Positions 19,868 through 29,723 of a stretch of DNA of 64,000 nt are shown here, in pieces. Location of the stretch: positions 62,001-126,000 of the forward strand of contig JAEPQK010000002.1 of the NCBI GenBank assembly GCA_017640615.1. Reading direction: 5' to 3'. Position 1 is the first letter of the stretch; every line of letters starts with the position of its first letter. A program made the position numbers and the translations under genes. Origin of the DNA: Rhizobiaceae bacterium (lineage in GTDB: Bacteria > Pseudomonadota > Alphaproteobacteria > Rhizobiales > Rhizobiaceae). The notes under the pieces are model-generated. The model saw only the letters and a program-made list of their open reading frames with translations, did no database searches and had not been told where the DNA came from.

Positions 19868-20746
19868 ATGGCTGACTCGCACGCCAAACATCACGATTAC
19901 CATCTGGTCGATCCGAGCCCGTGGCCGGTCCTCGGCGCCATCGGCGCGCTTGTCATGGCCATCGGCGGCATCGGCTGGATGCGCTACCTCAATGGCGGCG
20001 AGTTCCCGCTATTCGGCATCAACCTGGCCAATCCCTGGTTGTTCTTCATCGGTCTGGCGATCGTGCTTTATGTGATGTTCGCCTGGTGGTCGGACACGAT
20101 CAAGGAAGCGCATGAGGGCCACCACACACGCGTGGTTTCGCTGCATCTGCGCTACGGCATGATCATGTTCATCGCCTCCGAGGTGATGTTCTTCGTCGCG
20201 TGGTTCTGGGCGTTTTTCGATGCCAGCCTTTTCGCGAACGAGGCCGCTCAGGTCGCCCGGACCGAATACACCGGTGGGCATTGGCCGCCGGAGGGCATCG
20301 AGGTACTCGATCCCTGGCACTTGCCGCTCTACAACACCATCATCCTGCTGCTGTCGGGTACCACGGTCACCTGGGCACACCACGCGCTTCTGCACAATGA
20401 TCGCAAGGGCCTGATCTGGGGCCTAACGCTCACCGTTGCGCTCGGCGTTCTGTTCTCGTTTGTGCAGGCCTATGAGTATGCCGAGGCGCCGTTCCAGTTC
20501 TCGCAGTCGATCTACGGCGCGACCTTCTTCATGGCGACCGGCTTCCACGGCTTCCACGTCCTGATCGGCACCATCTTCCTGCTGGTATGCCTGTTCCGCG
20601 CGATGGCCGGGCACTTCACCCCGCAGCAGCATTTCGGCTTCGAGGCCGCAGCGTGGTACTGGCACTTCGTTGACGTAGTGTGGCTGTTCCTCTTCGCCTG
20701 CGTCTACGTCTGGGCGTCGGCAGGCGCGACGATCGCAGCGCATTAG
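19868..20746 (+). CDS. ctaE: Cytochrome c oxidase subunit III
   Basis: 292 residues with seven predicted membrane helices. Family strings include HHDYHLVDPSPWP at the start, MFFVAWFWAFFDASL near residue 112, the WPPEGIEVLDPWHLPLYNT stretch near 140 and FHGFHVLIGT near 226. The subunit stabilises subunit I and guards against suicide inactivation. The ATG at 19868 leaves one base after the ctaG stop. Last structural subunit of the operon; a putative terminator follows. Confidence 0.97.
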   Translation: MADSHAKHHDYHLVDPSPWPVLGAIGALVMAIGGIGWMRYLNGGEFPLFGINLANPWLFFIGLAIVLYVMFAWWSDTIKEAHEGHHTRVVSLHLRYGMIMFIASEVMFFVAWFWAFFDASLFANEAAQVARTEYTGGHWPPEGIEVLDPWHLPLYNTIILLLSGTTVTWAHHALLHNDRKGLIWGLTLTVALGVLFSFVQAYEYAEAPFQFSQSIYGATFFMATGFHGFHVLIGTIFLLVCLFRAMAGHFTPQQHFGFEAAAWYWHFVDVVWLFLFACVYVWASAGATIAAH

Positions 20747-20787
20747 TTTCAGGCACTCGTCCATCTCTGGACGCTTGTAGTGATCGG

Positions 20788-20820
20788 ATGGCGGCATGAA
20801 GTGAACTCTTCTGCCGCCAT
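20788..20820 (+). terminator. Putative terminator after ctaE
   Basis: Inverted repeat ATGGCGGCA (20788-20796) and TGCCGCCAT (20812-20820) with a 15-base loop. It is followed by TCCTCGTTTT, a weak T-rich stretch. It lies 41 bases after the ctaE stop and could end or attenuate the structural part of the oxidase operon before the SURF1 gene. Confidence 0.45.
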
Positions 20821-20874
20821 TCCTCGTTTTGAGATGGCAATGTACGACGCAAATTGGGCCAAGGATGAAGGCGC

Positions 20875-21621
20875 ATGACTGAGGCATCTGAGATGCGTGC
20901 CGGCGGATTGCCATCTGCCGTGGTGGTCCTCGTGCTGGCCTGCGCTTTCGCGGTGCTCATCGCGCTCGGAACCTGGCAGGTCTACCGCCTACAGTGGAAA
21001 GAGGGGCTGCTGGCCGACATAGATGCCCGCACCCAGGCGCCTGCGGTCAGCCTGTCGGAGATGGAGCAGCGCTGGGCCGCTGAGGGCTCCGTCGAATATT
21101 GGCCGGTCACCGCCGAGGGAGAGTTCCTGCACGATGCGGAGCGGCATTTCTTCGCTACCTGGAAGGGCCAGTCGGGCTTTTACGTTTACACGCCGCTCAG
21201 CCTGCGCGACGGGCGGGCGGTCTTCGTCAACCGTGGGTTCGTGCCCTATGACCGCAAGGATGAGGAGACGCGCGCGCAAGGTCAGGTGGAAGGCACAGTC
21301 ACTGTCACTGGGCTCGCCCGCGATCCCCTAAGCGAGAAGCCGTCATTCATCGTGCCGGAGAATGAGCCGGATAAGAACGTCTTTTACTGGAAGGATATCG
21401 CCGCAATGGCGGCGACTGCCGGCCTTCCGGAGAGTGTGGAGATCGTCCCCTTCTTCGTCGATGCCAATGACGCGCCGAACCCGGGCGTGCTGCCGGTCGG
21501 TGGCGTCACACTTATCGATCTGCCAAACAACCACCTGCAATACGCCGTCACCTGGTACGGGCTGGCGCTGGCGCTCGTGGGTGTAGCCGTGTTTCGCTTC
21601 CGTCGCCGGCGGGCAGGCTGA
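20875..21621 (+). CDS. SURF1 family oxidase assembly protein
   Basis: 248 residues with one transmembrane helix at each end (about 15-38 and 222-240) and a periplasmic middle domain, the SURF1/Shy1 layout. Visible strings are LGTWQVYRLQWKEGLL near residue 31, FVNRGFVPYDRK near 117 and NNHLQYAVTWYGLALAL near 217, the C-terminal NHLxYAxTWY signature. SURF1 helps insert haem a into subunit I. An AGGATGAAGG site precedes the ATG. The DUF983 gene often seen between ctaE and SURF1 in related operons is missing here. Confidence 0.96.
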   Translation: MTEASEMRAGGLPSAVVVLVLACAFAVLIALGTWQVYRLQWKEGLLADIDARTQAPAVSLSEMEQRWAAEGSVEYWPVTAEGEFLHDAERHFFATWKGQSGFYVYTPLSLRDGRAVFVNRGFVPYDRKDEETRAQGQVEGTVTVTGLARDPLSEKPSFIVPENEPDKNVFYWKDIAAMAATAGLPESVEIVPFFVDANDAPNPGVLPVGGVTLIDLPNNHLQYAVTWYGLALALVGVAVFRFRRRRAG

Positions 21622-21666
21622 TCCCGGCCCTTGACAGGCCCTGCCACGAGCCTCCATCTGCGCAGC

Positions 21667-22695
21667 ATGACCGCTCCCGAAAAATCAGCCGCCGCCAGGC
21701 CCAAAAAGCCGCTCACGATACGGCTTTGCGAACCGCGTGGCTTCTGCGCAGGTGTCGATCGTGCGATCCAGATCGTCGTGCTGGCACTGAAGAAATATGG
21801 CAAGCCGGTCTATGTGCGCCACGAGATCGTGCACAACCGCTATGTGGTGGATGGGCTGCGCGAGCGAGGTGCGATTTTCATCGAAGAGCTGAGTGAGATA
21901 CCGCCTGTGCATCGCGACCGGCCGGTTGTCTTTTCCGCACACGGCGTACCGAAATCCGTCCCGGCCGATGCCGAGGCGCGCAACCTGTTCTATCTCGACG
22001 CGACCTGTCCGCTGGTCTCCAAGGTCCACAAACAGGCCATGCGCCACCGCCGCCTTGGCCGCCACGTGCTTTTGGTCGGACATGCCGGACACCCGGAGGT
22101 GATAGGCACTATGGGCCAGCTGGAACCCGGAACCGTCACGCTGGTCGAGACCGAGGCGGATGTGGAGCGCATCTCGCCGCCTGACCCGGAAGCGCTGGGC
22201 TATGTCACCCAGACTACGCTGTCGGTGGAAGACACCGCCGGCGTCATCCGCGCGCTTGAAGCCAGGTTTCCTGCACTCCAGCCGCCTGCTTCGGAATCGA
22301 TCTGCTACGCCACGACCAATCGCCAGGAGGCGGTGAAGCTGGCCGCGCCCGACACGGATCTGTTTCTTGTCGTCGGCGCGCCCAATTCTTCGAACTCCCG
22401 CCGGCTTGTCGAGGTTGCGGAGCGCGCTGGCGCCAAGCGCGGCCTGCTCGTCCAGCGCGCAGCCGAAATACCGTGGGACACGCTGGAAGACGCTGCGAAC
22501 ATTGGATTGTCGGCTGGCGCATCCGCGCCCGAGATTATCGTCGATGAGATCATCGAGGCCTTTCGCGACCGCTTCGATGTCACGGTCGATATCGCACTCA
22601 CCGTGCGCGAGGACGAAAACTTCCCGGTCAACCGCGTGTTGCGTGACACCGAGATCACCGCGGCCGACATGGCGTTTGTGAACGGGGCCGCCTGA
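21667..22695 (+). CDS. ispH: 4-hydroxy-3-methylbut-2-enyl diphosphate reductase
   Basis: 342 residues, last enzyme of the MEP pathway, making IPP and DMAPP with an iron-sulfur cluster. The three cluster cysteines are in [13 protein letters not shown] (the second cysteine, near residue 25), [11 protein letters not shown] near residue 113 and [14 protein letters not shown] near residue 211. [12 protein letters not shown] and [10 protein letters not shown] carry the substrate histidines. The ATG at 21667 was preferred to an upstream TTG. It stands 5 bases before thrB, a conserved pairing. Confidence 0.97.
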   Translation: MTAPEKSAAARPKKPLTIRLCEPRGFCAGVDRAIQIVVLALKKYGKPVYVRHEIVHNRYVVDGLRERGAIFIEELSEIPPVHRDRPVVFSAHGVPKSVPADAEARNLFYLDATCPLVSKVHKQAMRHRRLGRHVLLVGHAGHPEVIGTMGQLEPGTVTLVETEADVERISPPDPEALGYVTQTTLSVEDTAGVIRALEARFPALQPPASESICYATTNRQEAVKLAAPDTDLFLVVGAPNSSNSRRLVEVAERAGAKRGLLVQRAAEIPWDTLEDAANIGLSAGASAPEIIVDEIIEAFRDRFDVTVDIALTVREDENFPVNRVLRDTEITAADMAFVNGAA

Positions 22696-22700
22696 GCCGC

Positions 22701-23666
22701 ATGGCCGTCTATACCGACATCACGGAAACCGAACTGTCGGCGCTTCTGGCCGAATACGGCATTGGAGAGTTGCGGTCCTACCGTGGCATCGCTGAGGGCT
22801 CGGAAAACTCGAACTATATGCTGCACACGAGCAGCGGCGAGTTCATCCTCACGCTTTACGAAAAACGTGTCGAACGGGAAGACCTGCCCTTCTTCCTGGG
22901 TCTTATGCAGCATCTGGCGAACAAGGGCATCTCGTGTCCACTGCCTGTGCAGCGGCGCGATGGCGGCCTGATGAGCGAAATAGCGGGCCGGCCGGCCGCG
23001 ATCATCACCTTCATCGAAGGCTTTTGGGTGCGCCGGCCAAGTGCCGCGCATTGCCGCGAGGTGGGCAAGGCGTTGGCCGAGCTTCACCGCGCAGGCGAAG
23101 ACTTTGGGCTCAGCCGGGAGAACGCCATGGCGATCCCCGGCTGGAAGAAGCTCTGGAACGGCGCACGGGAACGTGCTGATGAGGTGGAGCCCGGCCTTGC
23201 CGGCGAAGTGGAATCCGATTTCGCGGCGCTCGAGGCAGGCTGGCCGTCTGGCTTGCCGGAGGGCGTCATCCATGCCGACCTCTTTCCCGACAATGTTTTC
23301 TTTCTGGGCGACCGGCTGTCGGGCCTGATCGACTTCTATTTCGCCTGCAACGATTTCTATGCGTACGATCTCGCCACTTGCCTCAACGCCTGGTGTTTCG
23401 AGAAGGATTTTTCCTTTAATCTCACCAAGGGCAGCGCGCTTCTGGCGGGCTACCAGTCGGTACGCAAACTTGAGCCAACGGAGGCGCAGGCGCTTCCTGT
23501 GCTGGCGCATGGATCGGCGCTGCGCTTTCTGATGACGCGCCTCTATGATTGGCTGCACGTGCCCGACGGCGCGATGATCCAGAAGCGCGACCCCAAGGAA
23601 TTTCTCCGCCGCGTGCGCTTTCACCGGGCAATCGATTCGGCGTCCGAATATGGGCTCGACGCGTGA
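22701..23666 (+). CDS. thrB: Homoserine kinase (APH-fold type II)
   Basis: 321 residues of the aminoglycoside-phosphotransferase fold, not the GHMP fold of enteric ThrB. The ATP loop region is [20 protein letters not shown] near residue 28. The catalytic loop is [16 protein letters not shown] near residue 190, followed by [21 protein letters not shown] with the metal aspartate. It phosphorylates homoserine for threonine synthesis; thrC is at 31-32.4 kb. Its stop overlaps the rnhA GTG by 4 bases. Confidence 0.96.
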   Translation: MAVYTDITETELSALLAEYGIGELRSYRGIAEGSENSNYMLHTSSGEFILTLYEKRVEREDLPFFLGLMQHLANKGISCPLPVQRRDGGLMSEIAGRPAAIITFIEGFWVRRPSAAHCREVGKALAELHRAGEDFGLSRENAMAIPGWKKLWNGARERADEVEPGLAGEVESDFAALEAGWPSGLPEGVIHADLFPDNVFFLGDRLSGLIDFYFACNDFYAYDLATCLNAWCFEKDFSFNLTKGSALLAGYQSVRKLEPTEAQALPVLAHGSALRFLMTRLYDWLHVPDGAMIQKRDPKEFLRRVRFHRAIDSASEYGLDA

Positions 23667-24109
23667 AAAAGGTCGAGATCTTTACCGACGGCGCGTGCTC
23701 CGGCAATCCGGGGCCCGGCGGCTGGGGCGCTATCCTGCGCTACAACGGCAACGAAAAAGAACTCTGCGGCGGTGAGGCGCAGACAACCAACAACCGCATG
23801 GAGCTGATGGCGGCGATACAGGCGCTTTCCGCGCTAAAGGGCGGTCCACACCACATCGATCTTTACACCGACTCCAACTACGTGAAAGACGGCATTTCCG
23901 GCTGGATACATGGCTGGAAGCGCAATGGTTGGAAAACGGCTGCCAAAAAGCCGGTCAAGAATGTCGAGCTTTGGCAGGAACTCGACGCGCTAACCCAGCG
24001 CCATGACGTTCAGTGGCACTGGGTGAAGGGGCATGCCGGCCACACCGAAAACGAGCGCGCCGACGAGCTTGCCCGCGAGGGTATGGCCGAGTTCAAGCCT
24101 AGCGGCTAA
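23663..24109 (+). CDS. rnhA: Ribonuclease HI
   Basis: 148 residues beginning at a GTG that overlaps the thrB stop. All active-site residues are in place: [17 protein letters not shown] (Asp), [12 protein letters not shown] (Glu), [13 protein letters not shown] (Asp), [16 protein letters not shown] (His and Asp). It degrades the RNA strand of RNA-DNA hybrids. The basic handle [15 protein letters not shown], which binds substrate in the E. coli enzyme, is present. Its end overlaps the convergent peroxiredoxin gene by 4 bases. Confidence 0.97.
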   Translation: MKKVEIFTDGACSGNPGPGGWGAILRYNGNEKELCGGEAQTTNNRMELMAAIQALSALKGGPHHIDLYTDSNYVKDGISGWIHGWKRNGWKTAAKKPVKNVELWQELDALTQRHDVQWHWVKGHAGHTENERADELAREGMAEFKPSG

Positions 24110-24591
24110 AGCTGTTCCATGATGCGGGCGGCGCCGGCAACTTCCGCCTGGCCGGGCTTGTCGCCTCTGTTCAGCGCTTTCACGACGCCGTCGTCGACGA
24201 TCATCGAAAAGCGTTCTGAGCGATGCCCCATGCCGGCAATGGAGGCATCGAGCGAAAGGCCCATCGCGGTGACGAATTCGCCATTGCCGTCGGCCAGAAA
24301 GTCGATCTTGTCTTCAGCACCCGAAAAGCGGGCCCATGCCGTCATCACATGATGGTCGTTGACCGAAACCACGGCGATTGTGTCCACGCCCTTGGCCAGA
24401 ATGGCATCGCGGTTTTCAACAAAGCCGGGCAGATGGCTGTTTGAACAGGTAGGCGTGAACGCGCCTGGGACGCCGAACAGAACGACCTTGCGGCCGCTGA
24501 AATAGTCTGCGGTAGTAATATCTTCCGCGCCGTCGGCGCCCACTTTCTTCTGCTTGCAGTCCGGCAGTTTCTCGCCAACGGAAATCGTCAT
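24106..24591 (-). CDS. Peroxiredoxin, Prx5/PMP20-type
   Basis: 161 residues from the chosen start [10 protein letters not shown]; the frame also allows ATGs at 24594 and 24603. The peroxidatic cysteine is in [18 protein letters not shown] near residue 47. The Prx5-type strings [13 protein letters not shown] and [14 protein letters not shown] follow. This subfamily reduces hydrogen peroxide and alkyl peroxides, using glutaredoxin or thioredoxin. Another cysteine (DCKQKK) lies near the N-terminus. Single gene, convergent with rnhA. Confidence 0.94.
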   Translation of the reverse strand: MTISVGEKLPDCKQKKVGADGAEDITTADYFSGRKVVLFGVPGAFTPTCSNSHLPGFVENRDAILAKGVDTIAVVSVNDHHVMTAWARFSGAEDKIDFLADGNGEFVTAMGLSLDASIAGMGHRSERFSMIVDDGVVKALNRGDKPGQAEVAGAARIMEQL

Positions 24592-24665
24592 CATCACACC
24601 CAAAGTCTGGAAAGGTCGATCCTGCTTATAGGACGTGAGTGCAACGGATCAATCGCACCGCAGCG

Positions 24666-25472
24666 TTATCTGGAGATTTCGAATGTGCCAGCAACGGCAT
24701 CTTCGCCAGAGACGAGCACATAGCTGATCGGCTCGACCGAAGCTGGTGATTTCGGTCCAAGGACGACAGGAACTTTGAAGACCGGCGAGGGGCCGGAGGC
24801 AACCTGCTCCGGCACACCGAACACCCAGTTCTCGGTCGAAGCTACAAAGAGATCGGCAGCGTCTGCAGTCGGTACGTCTGCATCGATGACGATATGGTCG
24901 GCACTCGCTTTGCGCAGGCTGGCTGCAAAACCGGTTTCGGCTGCGCGTGGCAGGGCGGCGAACGCGCTTTCCACCATTAGCCGCTCGACCTTCGCGTTGC
25001 TTTCATCCGCGAGATCAAGGCCGAGTTCTGCCGCCAGCGGTATGCAGATTTGATCGCAAACCCCGACCAGGACGGATGCCGAAAGCTTGTCGCCATGGTC
25101 AGGCGGCAAGGTAATCGTCAACGCAAGACTGACGGAATAGTCGTAGCCCACCCATGTCGAATAGCCGTCATGATGGCGTTGGGGGACTGGAAAGCCGATA
25201 TCGGTATCCGCCGCGCCATGCGGCGTATCGATCTCGACCATGGGTGGGATGCCGCTCTCGCCGGGATCGCGCCAATAGGTCTTCCAGCCGGGATCGAGGC
25301 GGATTTCCAGCGTCGCTCTGAGCGTTCCGGTTTCGTCCGGCGCACCGTCGGTTACGATCCGAACAGCACCGCCCTCTGCCCCTGCCCACTCGCTGGTGAC
25401 AGCTTGAGCTTGAGCGGAAGGCAGCGCTAGCGCGAGGCTGAATGGTACGAGACGAAGCAACTTCAGGTTCAT
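24666..25472 (-). CDS. Periplasmic DsbD-alpha-like protein (no membrane domain)
   Basis: 268 residues with a signal peptide (MNLKLLRLVPFSLALALPSAQA). The domain resembles the N-terminal immunoglobulin-like thiol domain of DsbD: DPGWKTYWRDPGESGIPP near residue 65, and the cysteine pair CDQIC near residue 150. The transmembrane and thioredoxin domains of full DsbD are absent, so it would need a separate electron donor. The start at 25472 has GGAGG just upstream. It is divergent from the YqgE gene with 144 bases between. Confidence 0.88.
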   Translation of the reverse strand: MNLKLLRLVPFSLALALPSAQAQAVTSEWAGAEGGAVRIVTDGAPDETGTLRATLEIRLDPGWKTYWRDPGESGIPPMVEIDTPHGAADTDIGFPVPQRHHDGYSTWVGYDYSVSLALTITLPPDHGDKLSASVLVGVCDQICIPLAAELGLDLADESNAKVERLMVESAFAALPRAAETGFAASLRKASADHIVIDADVPTADAADLFVASTENWVFGVPEQVASGPSPVFKVPVVLGPKSPASVEPISYVLVSGEDAVAGTFEISR

Positions 25473-25616
25473 GCCTCCAAATTGTGCATCGGCCCGCCAA
25501 GCGCAAGCGACATCTCGGTCGCGCTCTCTCATTTCCTCGTGATGCGCGGTGATTCAGACGCTTCAGGGACGCCGCCGCAGCTTCCAAGAAACCGCGAAAG
25601 GCGCTAGGCTTCGGGT

Positions 25617-26228
25617 ATGACGACGGTCAGTGACGACGCAAGAACCCGCGAGGCTGAGGCCTATCTGGACGGCCAGTTTCTGGTCGCCATGCCGGGCATG
25701 AAGGACGATCGCTTCGAGCGGTCGGTCATCTATGTTTGCGCTCATAATGATGAGGGCGCGATGGGTCTGATCATCAATCAGGTTCAGGAACTCGCATTCC
25801 CTGACCTTCTGGTGCAGCTCGGCATTCTGGAAGAGCGCGAGACCTCGCGCATGCCCGCTTCCGCGCGCGACATCGTCGTGCGTCATGGCGGCCCGGTGGA
25901 CCGCAGCCGTGGTTTCGTGCTCCACACCGACGATTATCTGGTCGAATCCTCCATGCAGGTCGACAATGAGGTCTGCCTGACCGCGACTGTCGACATACTG
26001 CGCGCAATTTCCACCGGAGCTGGCCCCAACAGGGCGCTGATGGCGCTTGGTTATGCCGGCTGGGGCGCTGGGCAGCTGGAAGGCGAAATTGCCGAAAACG
26101 GCTGGCTAACCTGCCCGGCCGATTCCGATATGCTGTTCGACGCCGACATTGACGCCAAATATGAGCGCATATTGGCGCGCATCGGCGTCAATCTCGTCCA
26201 TTTCAGCGAGACCGCCGGTCACGCCTGA
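25617..26228 (+). CDS. YqgE/AlgH family protein (DUF179)
   Basis: 203 residues. The family opening [39 protein letters not shown] starts near residue 15, and [17 protein letters not shown] near residue 92, [18 protein letters not shown] near 142 and NGWL near 160 follow. The structure is known in the family but the function is not; roles in alginate regulation have been claimed for AlgH. Its stop overlaps the stop of the convergent GGDEF/EAL gene by 10 bases. Confidence 0.96.
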   Translation: MTTVSDDARTREAEAYLDGQFLVAMPGMKDDRFERSVIYVCAHNDEGAMGLIINQVQELAFPDLLVQLGILEERETSRMPASARDIVVRHGGPVDRSRGFVLHTDDYLVESSMQVDNEVCLTATVDILRAISTGAGPNRALMALGYAGWGAGQLEGEIAENGWLTCPADSDMLFDADIDAKYERILARIGVNLVHFSETAGHA

Positions 26229-29119
26229 GCGAGCGGATACTGCTCTTTCAAAAGCCGGAACGTGACGTCCGCCGGCTGCGGCTGGCCGAAGGCAAAACTC
26301 TGCACATATTCGCAGCCCATCTGGCGCAGCTGCAGCGCATCGCTCTGGTCAGTCACGCCTTCGGCGACCACCGAAAGCCCAAGCTCATGCGCCATGTTGA
26401 CCATGGAGTTTATGAGCACGACCCGTTTCGGGCTGGTGTCATCTACAAAACTCTTGTCGATCTTGATCGTGTCGAACGGGAAGCGCGTCAGGTAGGCGAG
26501 CGACGAATAGCCGGTCCCGAAATCGTCGAGCGACAGGCCGATGCCCAGGCTGGCAAGGCGGCCGAGCACATGGCTCGACTGCTCCGGATTGTCCATCACG
26601 AGCGACTCTGTGAGTTCCAGCCTGAAGCAGCGCGGCTTGATGCCTGAGCGTGCGATGACGGACGAGACATCGTTCACGAGATCGCGGCGCAGCAACTGCC
26701 GGCTCGACAGATTGACCGAGACCGACAGCGGCACGTCGTCGATCTGCTTTTGCCAGCCGGCGAGGTCTTCCGCGGCGCGCTGCATGGCAAACAGGCCAAT
26801 AGGCACGATCAGCCCGCAGCTTTCTGCAATCGGCACGAAATCGCTCGGCGGAATGGTCCCGCGGCGCGGGTGCTCCCAGCGGATCAGCGCTTCGAAGCCT
26901 GCGATGGACTGGTCTTCCAGCCGCACAATCGGCTGATAGGCGAGTGTCAGCTCCTTGCGCTCCAGCGCGCGGCGCAGATCGGATTCAAGCTGCAGCCGGT
27001 CGGTGCCGATTGAGCGGAACGCCGGACGGAAGGGCTCGGCGCGGTCGCCGCCAAAGCGCTTTGCCTGGAACATTGCAAGTTCGGCGTCCTTGACGATGTC
27101 GTCGGCAGTAGCCTGCGGCGAAGTCCAGGATATCAATCCGATAGATGGCGTCAGCACGATCTCTCGTTTGGAGAAGGTGATTGGCGCCCGCACCGCCTGG
27201 CGGATCGCGTCGGCGACGGCAGCGATACGCGTCGGGTCTTGCTCCGATAGAAGCATGATCGCGAACTGGTCACCCGAGAACCGCGAAAGCGAATCCTGCG
27301 GCTTCAAGAGCCGGTGCAGGCGGCGCGAGATGGTGAGCAGGATGGTATCACCGGCAGAAATGCCGAGACTGTCATTCACATGCTTGAAGCGGTCGATATC
27401 GACAACGAAGACGGTCGGACGCACCTTGTCGTCGTCGCGCGCCAGCGTGATCACCGTTTCCAGCCGATTCATGAAGAGTTCGCGGTTGGGCAGGCCGGTA
27501 AGGTTGTCATGCACGGCGTCGTGCAGCAGGCGCTCTTCCGCCTTCTTCTGTTCCGTCACATCGATCAACGTTCCGACGCAGCGAATGATCTCGCCGTCGG
27601 AGCCGATGACCGGCCGCGCGCGCAGAAGAAACCAGTGATAATGCCCATCAGACCCACGCAGGCGAAATGCCTGCGAGATGCGTCCGCGCCGGTGTTCCAA
27701 AACGACATCGAGCGTGGTGCGGAATGTATCCCGGTCGTCGGCGTGAAGCGCGGGCAGCCAATTGCGGGCAGGGCCGTGCAGGCTGTTCGCCGGCAGCCCG
27801 AGCTGGCGGCTGATGTCTGGCCGCGTCACCACGCGGTCGCGCGGCACATCCCAATCCCACACGCTGTCGCCAGAGCCGATCAGGGCGAGCGCCTGACGCT
27901 CCATGTCGCTGAACAGGCCCTGATGCAGGACGCCGCCCGCAAACGCATGCTGCATGACCGTGAAGCCGACGAGCAGAATGATCAGCACCAGCCCACCGCC
28001 AAGTGCTGGCTGAATGATGTCGTTGTCGAGCAGACCGGTCACGGTCATCCACGCGCCGGTGAGCCAGGCGAGGATCATCAGCCAGCTCGGCACGATCATG
28101 ATGGCGCGGTCGTAACCCTGGAAGCACAGATAGGCGATCACCGCGATGCCCACGACTGCCGTCAGCGCGAAGGATATGCGGGCGATGCCTGCCGCGACCG
28201 CGGGGTCGAACAGCGCGACACCGCCGATCGCCAGCAGCGCGAGGATCCATGCGAGCGCGCCGTAGCTGAAATGCCCGTGCCATCGGTTGAGATTGAGATA
28301 GGTGAACAGGAACACGATCAGCGTTCCCGCCAGCGCGATTTCGGTGCAGGCGCGCCATAGTTGTTCATTGCCAGGCGAAATATCGATCACCCGCGTCATG
28401 AAACCGAAATCGATCGAGATATAGGCGAGGACAGCCCATGCGAGCGCCGCCGTCGCCGGGAACATGGAAGTTCCCTTGACCACGAACAGGATGGTCAGGA
28501 ACAACGCCAAAAGGCCCGCGATACCGATCACGATGCCGCGGAAGAGCGTGTAGGAGTTGACCGTATCCTTGTAGGCCTCCGGGTCCCACAAATAGACCTG
28601 CGGCAGCCTTGAGGACGAAAGCTCGGCCACGAATGTCACCACTGAGCCCGGGTTCAGCGTGACAAGAAACACGTCGGCATCGCTGCTCGCCTGACGGTCG
28701 AGCGCAAAGCCTTCGCTGGGCGTAATGGCCGCGATTCGCCGCGACCCGAGGTCGGGCCAGATGAGCCCGGAACCGGCTAGCCTGAAATGCGGTGCCTCGA
28801 TCAGCTTGTCGAGCTGCTGATCGGTATTGTTGGCGAGTGCAAAAACGGCCCAGTCGCCGGTCGAGCGCTCGCTGCTCGCCTCCACTTCGATGCGCCGTAC
28901 GATGCCGTCGAGACCGGGCGCGGTGGAGACCTGAAAGTTCTGGCCCTGATTGCGGTAGATTTCGACCGCGCGCGAAAGGTCGAGTGCCACGTCGCCGCGC
29001 GAAATCTTGATGGGTTCCACGGCCGAGGCCGCGATTGCGGAAAAGAGCAGCGCCAGCAGTCCGGCGAGCAGCGTAGCAATGTTTGTTGTTGTTTTTGTCG
29101 CCAACGCGCGAGGCCTCAC
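26219..29119 (-). CDS. Membrane GGDEF-EAL protein with 7TM-DISM sensor and PAS domain; GGDEF site degenerate
   Basis: 966 residues starting at a GTG that overlaps the upstream GNAT stop by 4 bases. In order: signal peptide (1-33), a periplasmic DISMED2-like domain (35-175), seven transmembrane helices (about 185-395), a PAS domain (405-525), GGDEF (535-695) and EAL (705-955). The GGDEF signature reads SGDQF near residue 615, and the RxxD inhibitory site before it is KPQD. The EAL part is complete in its key strings ([19 protein letters not shown]). It is therefore likely a c-di-GMP phosphodiesterase with a non-cyclising GGDEF domain, perhaps a GTP sensor. Last gene of the leftward thrC unit. 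Confidence 0.94.
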   Translation of the reverse strand: MRPRALATKTTTNIATLLAGLLALLFSAIAASAVEPIKISRGDVALDLSRAVEIYRNQGQNFQVSTAPGLDGIVRRIEVEASSERSTGDWAVFALANNTDQQLDKLIEAPHFRLAGSGLIWPDLGSRRIAAITPSEGFALDRQASSDADVFLVTLNPGSVVTFVAELSSSRLPQVYLWDPEAYKDTVNSYTLFRGIVIGIAGLLALFLTILFVVKGTSMFPATAALAWAVLAYISIDFGFMTRVIDISPGNEQLWRACTEIALAGTLIVFLFTYLNLNRWHGHFSYGALAWILALLAIGGVALFDPAVAAGIARISFALTAVVGIAVIAYLCFQGYDRAIMIVPSWLMILAWLTGAWMTVTGLLDNDIIQPALGGGLVLIILLVGFTVMQHAFAGGVLHQGLFSDMERQALALIGSGDSVWDWDVPRDRVVTRPDISRQLGLPANSLHGPARNWLPALHADDRDTFRTTLDVVLEHRRGRISQAFRLRGSDGHYHWFLLRARPVIGSDGEIIRCVGTLIDVTEQKKAEERLLHDAVHDNLTGLPNRELFMNRLETVITLARDDDKVRPTVFVVDIDRFKHVNDSLGISAGDTILLTISRRLHRLLKPQDSLSRFSGDQFAIMLLSEQDPTRIAAVADAIRQAVRAPITFSKREIVLTPSIGLISWTSPQATADDIVKDAELAMFQAKRFGGDRAEPFRPAFRSIGTDRLQLESDLRRALERKELTLAYQPIVRLEDQSIAGFEALIRWEHPRRGTIPPSDFVPIAESCGLIVPIGLFAMQRAAEDLAGWQKQIDDVPLSVSVNLSSRQLLRRDLVNDVSSVIARSGIKPRCFRLELTESLVMDNPEQSSHVLGRLASLGIGLSLDDFGTGYSSLAYLTRFPFDTIKIDKSFVDDTSPKRVVLINSMVNMAHELGLSVVAEGVTDQSDALQLRQMGCEYVQSFAFGQPQPADVTFRLLKEQYPLAQA

Positions 29120-29706
29120 TGCGGCGCCCGTTCCTGGCTGTCCGCCAGCCGGGCATATAGAAAATGGTCCTGCCAGATTCCGTTGATCTTCAGGTAGGAA
29201 TTGAGCAGCCCTTCGCGTGCAAATCCGGCTTTTTCAAGCACGCGAACCGATCGATTGTTATCGGGAATACAGGCAGCTTCGAGGCGGTGCAATCGCAACC
29301 TGTTGAATGCGTAAACGCTCACAAGCTCGAGCGCTTCCAGCATCAGCCCCTTGCCAGCATGCGGTTCGCCGATCCAGTAGCCCACGCTGGCGCATTGAGC
29401 GACGCCGTAGCGTATGTTGCTGAGCGTGATGCCACCCACCAGCGCGCCGTTTTCCACATCGAAAATAAGGAAGGGCACGGCGGCGCCTGTATTGAACTCG
29501 GCGCGATAGCGCCGCATCCGCTCTCGCCACGCGCGCCGCTCCAACTCGTCAGCGCCCCAGCGCGGCTCCCAGGGCACAAGAAAGTCGCGGCTCGCGCGCC
29601 GCAGCGCTGCCCACTCGCGATAATCGCTGCGCCTTGGCAGACGCAGCTTTACCCTCGACCCTGCCAGAACCGGCTCCGGGCGGCGGTAGGCTGGCAGACC
29701 GAACAT
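29116..29706 (-). CDS. GNAT N-acetyltransferase, RimJ/RimL type
   Basis: 196 residues. The acetyl-CoA loop is in GYWIGEPHAGKGLMLEAL near residue 115, and LHRLEAACIPDNNRSVRVLEKAGF near residue 143 is the typical RimJ-like C-terminal motif. Early residues RLPRRSDYREWAALR also fit the family, which acetylates protein N-termini such as ribosomal S5. The true target is unknown. It lies 17 bases after the M16 peptidase gene and overlaps the GGDEF/EAL gene by 4 bases. Confidence 0.92.
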   Translation of the reverse strand: MFGLPAYRRPEPVLAGSRVKLRLPRRSDYREWAALRRASRDFLVPWEPRWGADELERRAWRERMRRYRAEFNTGAAVPFLIFDVENGALVGGITLSNIRYGVAQCASVGYWIGEPHAGKGLMLEALELVSVYAFNRLRLHRLEAACIPDNNRSVRVLEKAGFAREGLLNSYLKINGIWQDHFLYARLADSQERAPQ

Positions 29707-29723
29707 CGTCAGGCCTCTGGTGT

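Noticed and set aside
27314..28360. A 348-codon open frame antisense to the GGDEF/EAL gene
   Set aside because: Overlaps real domains on the other strand and shows no family features.
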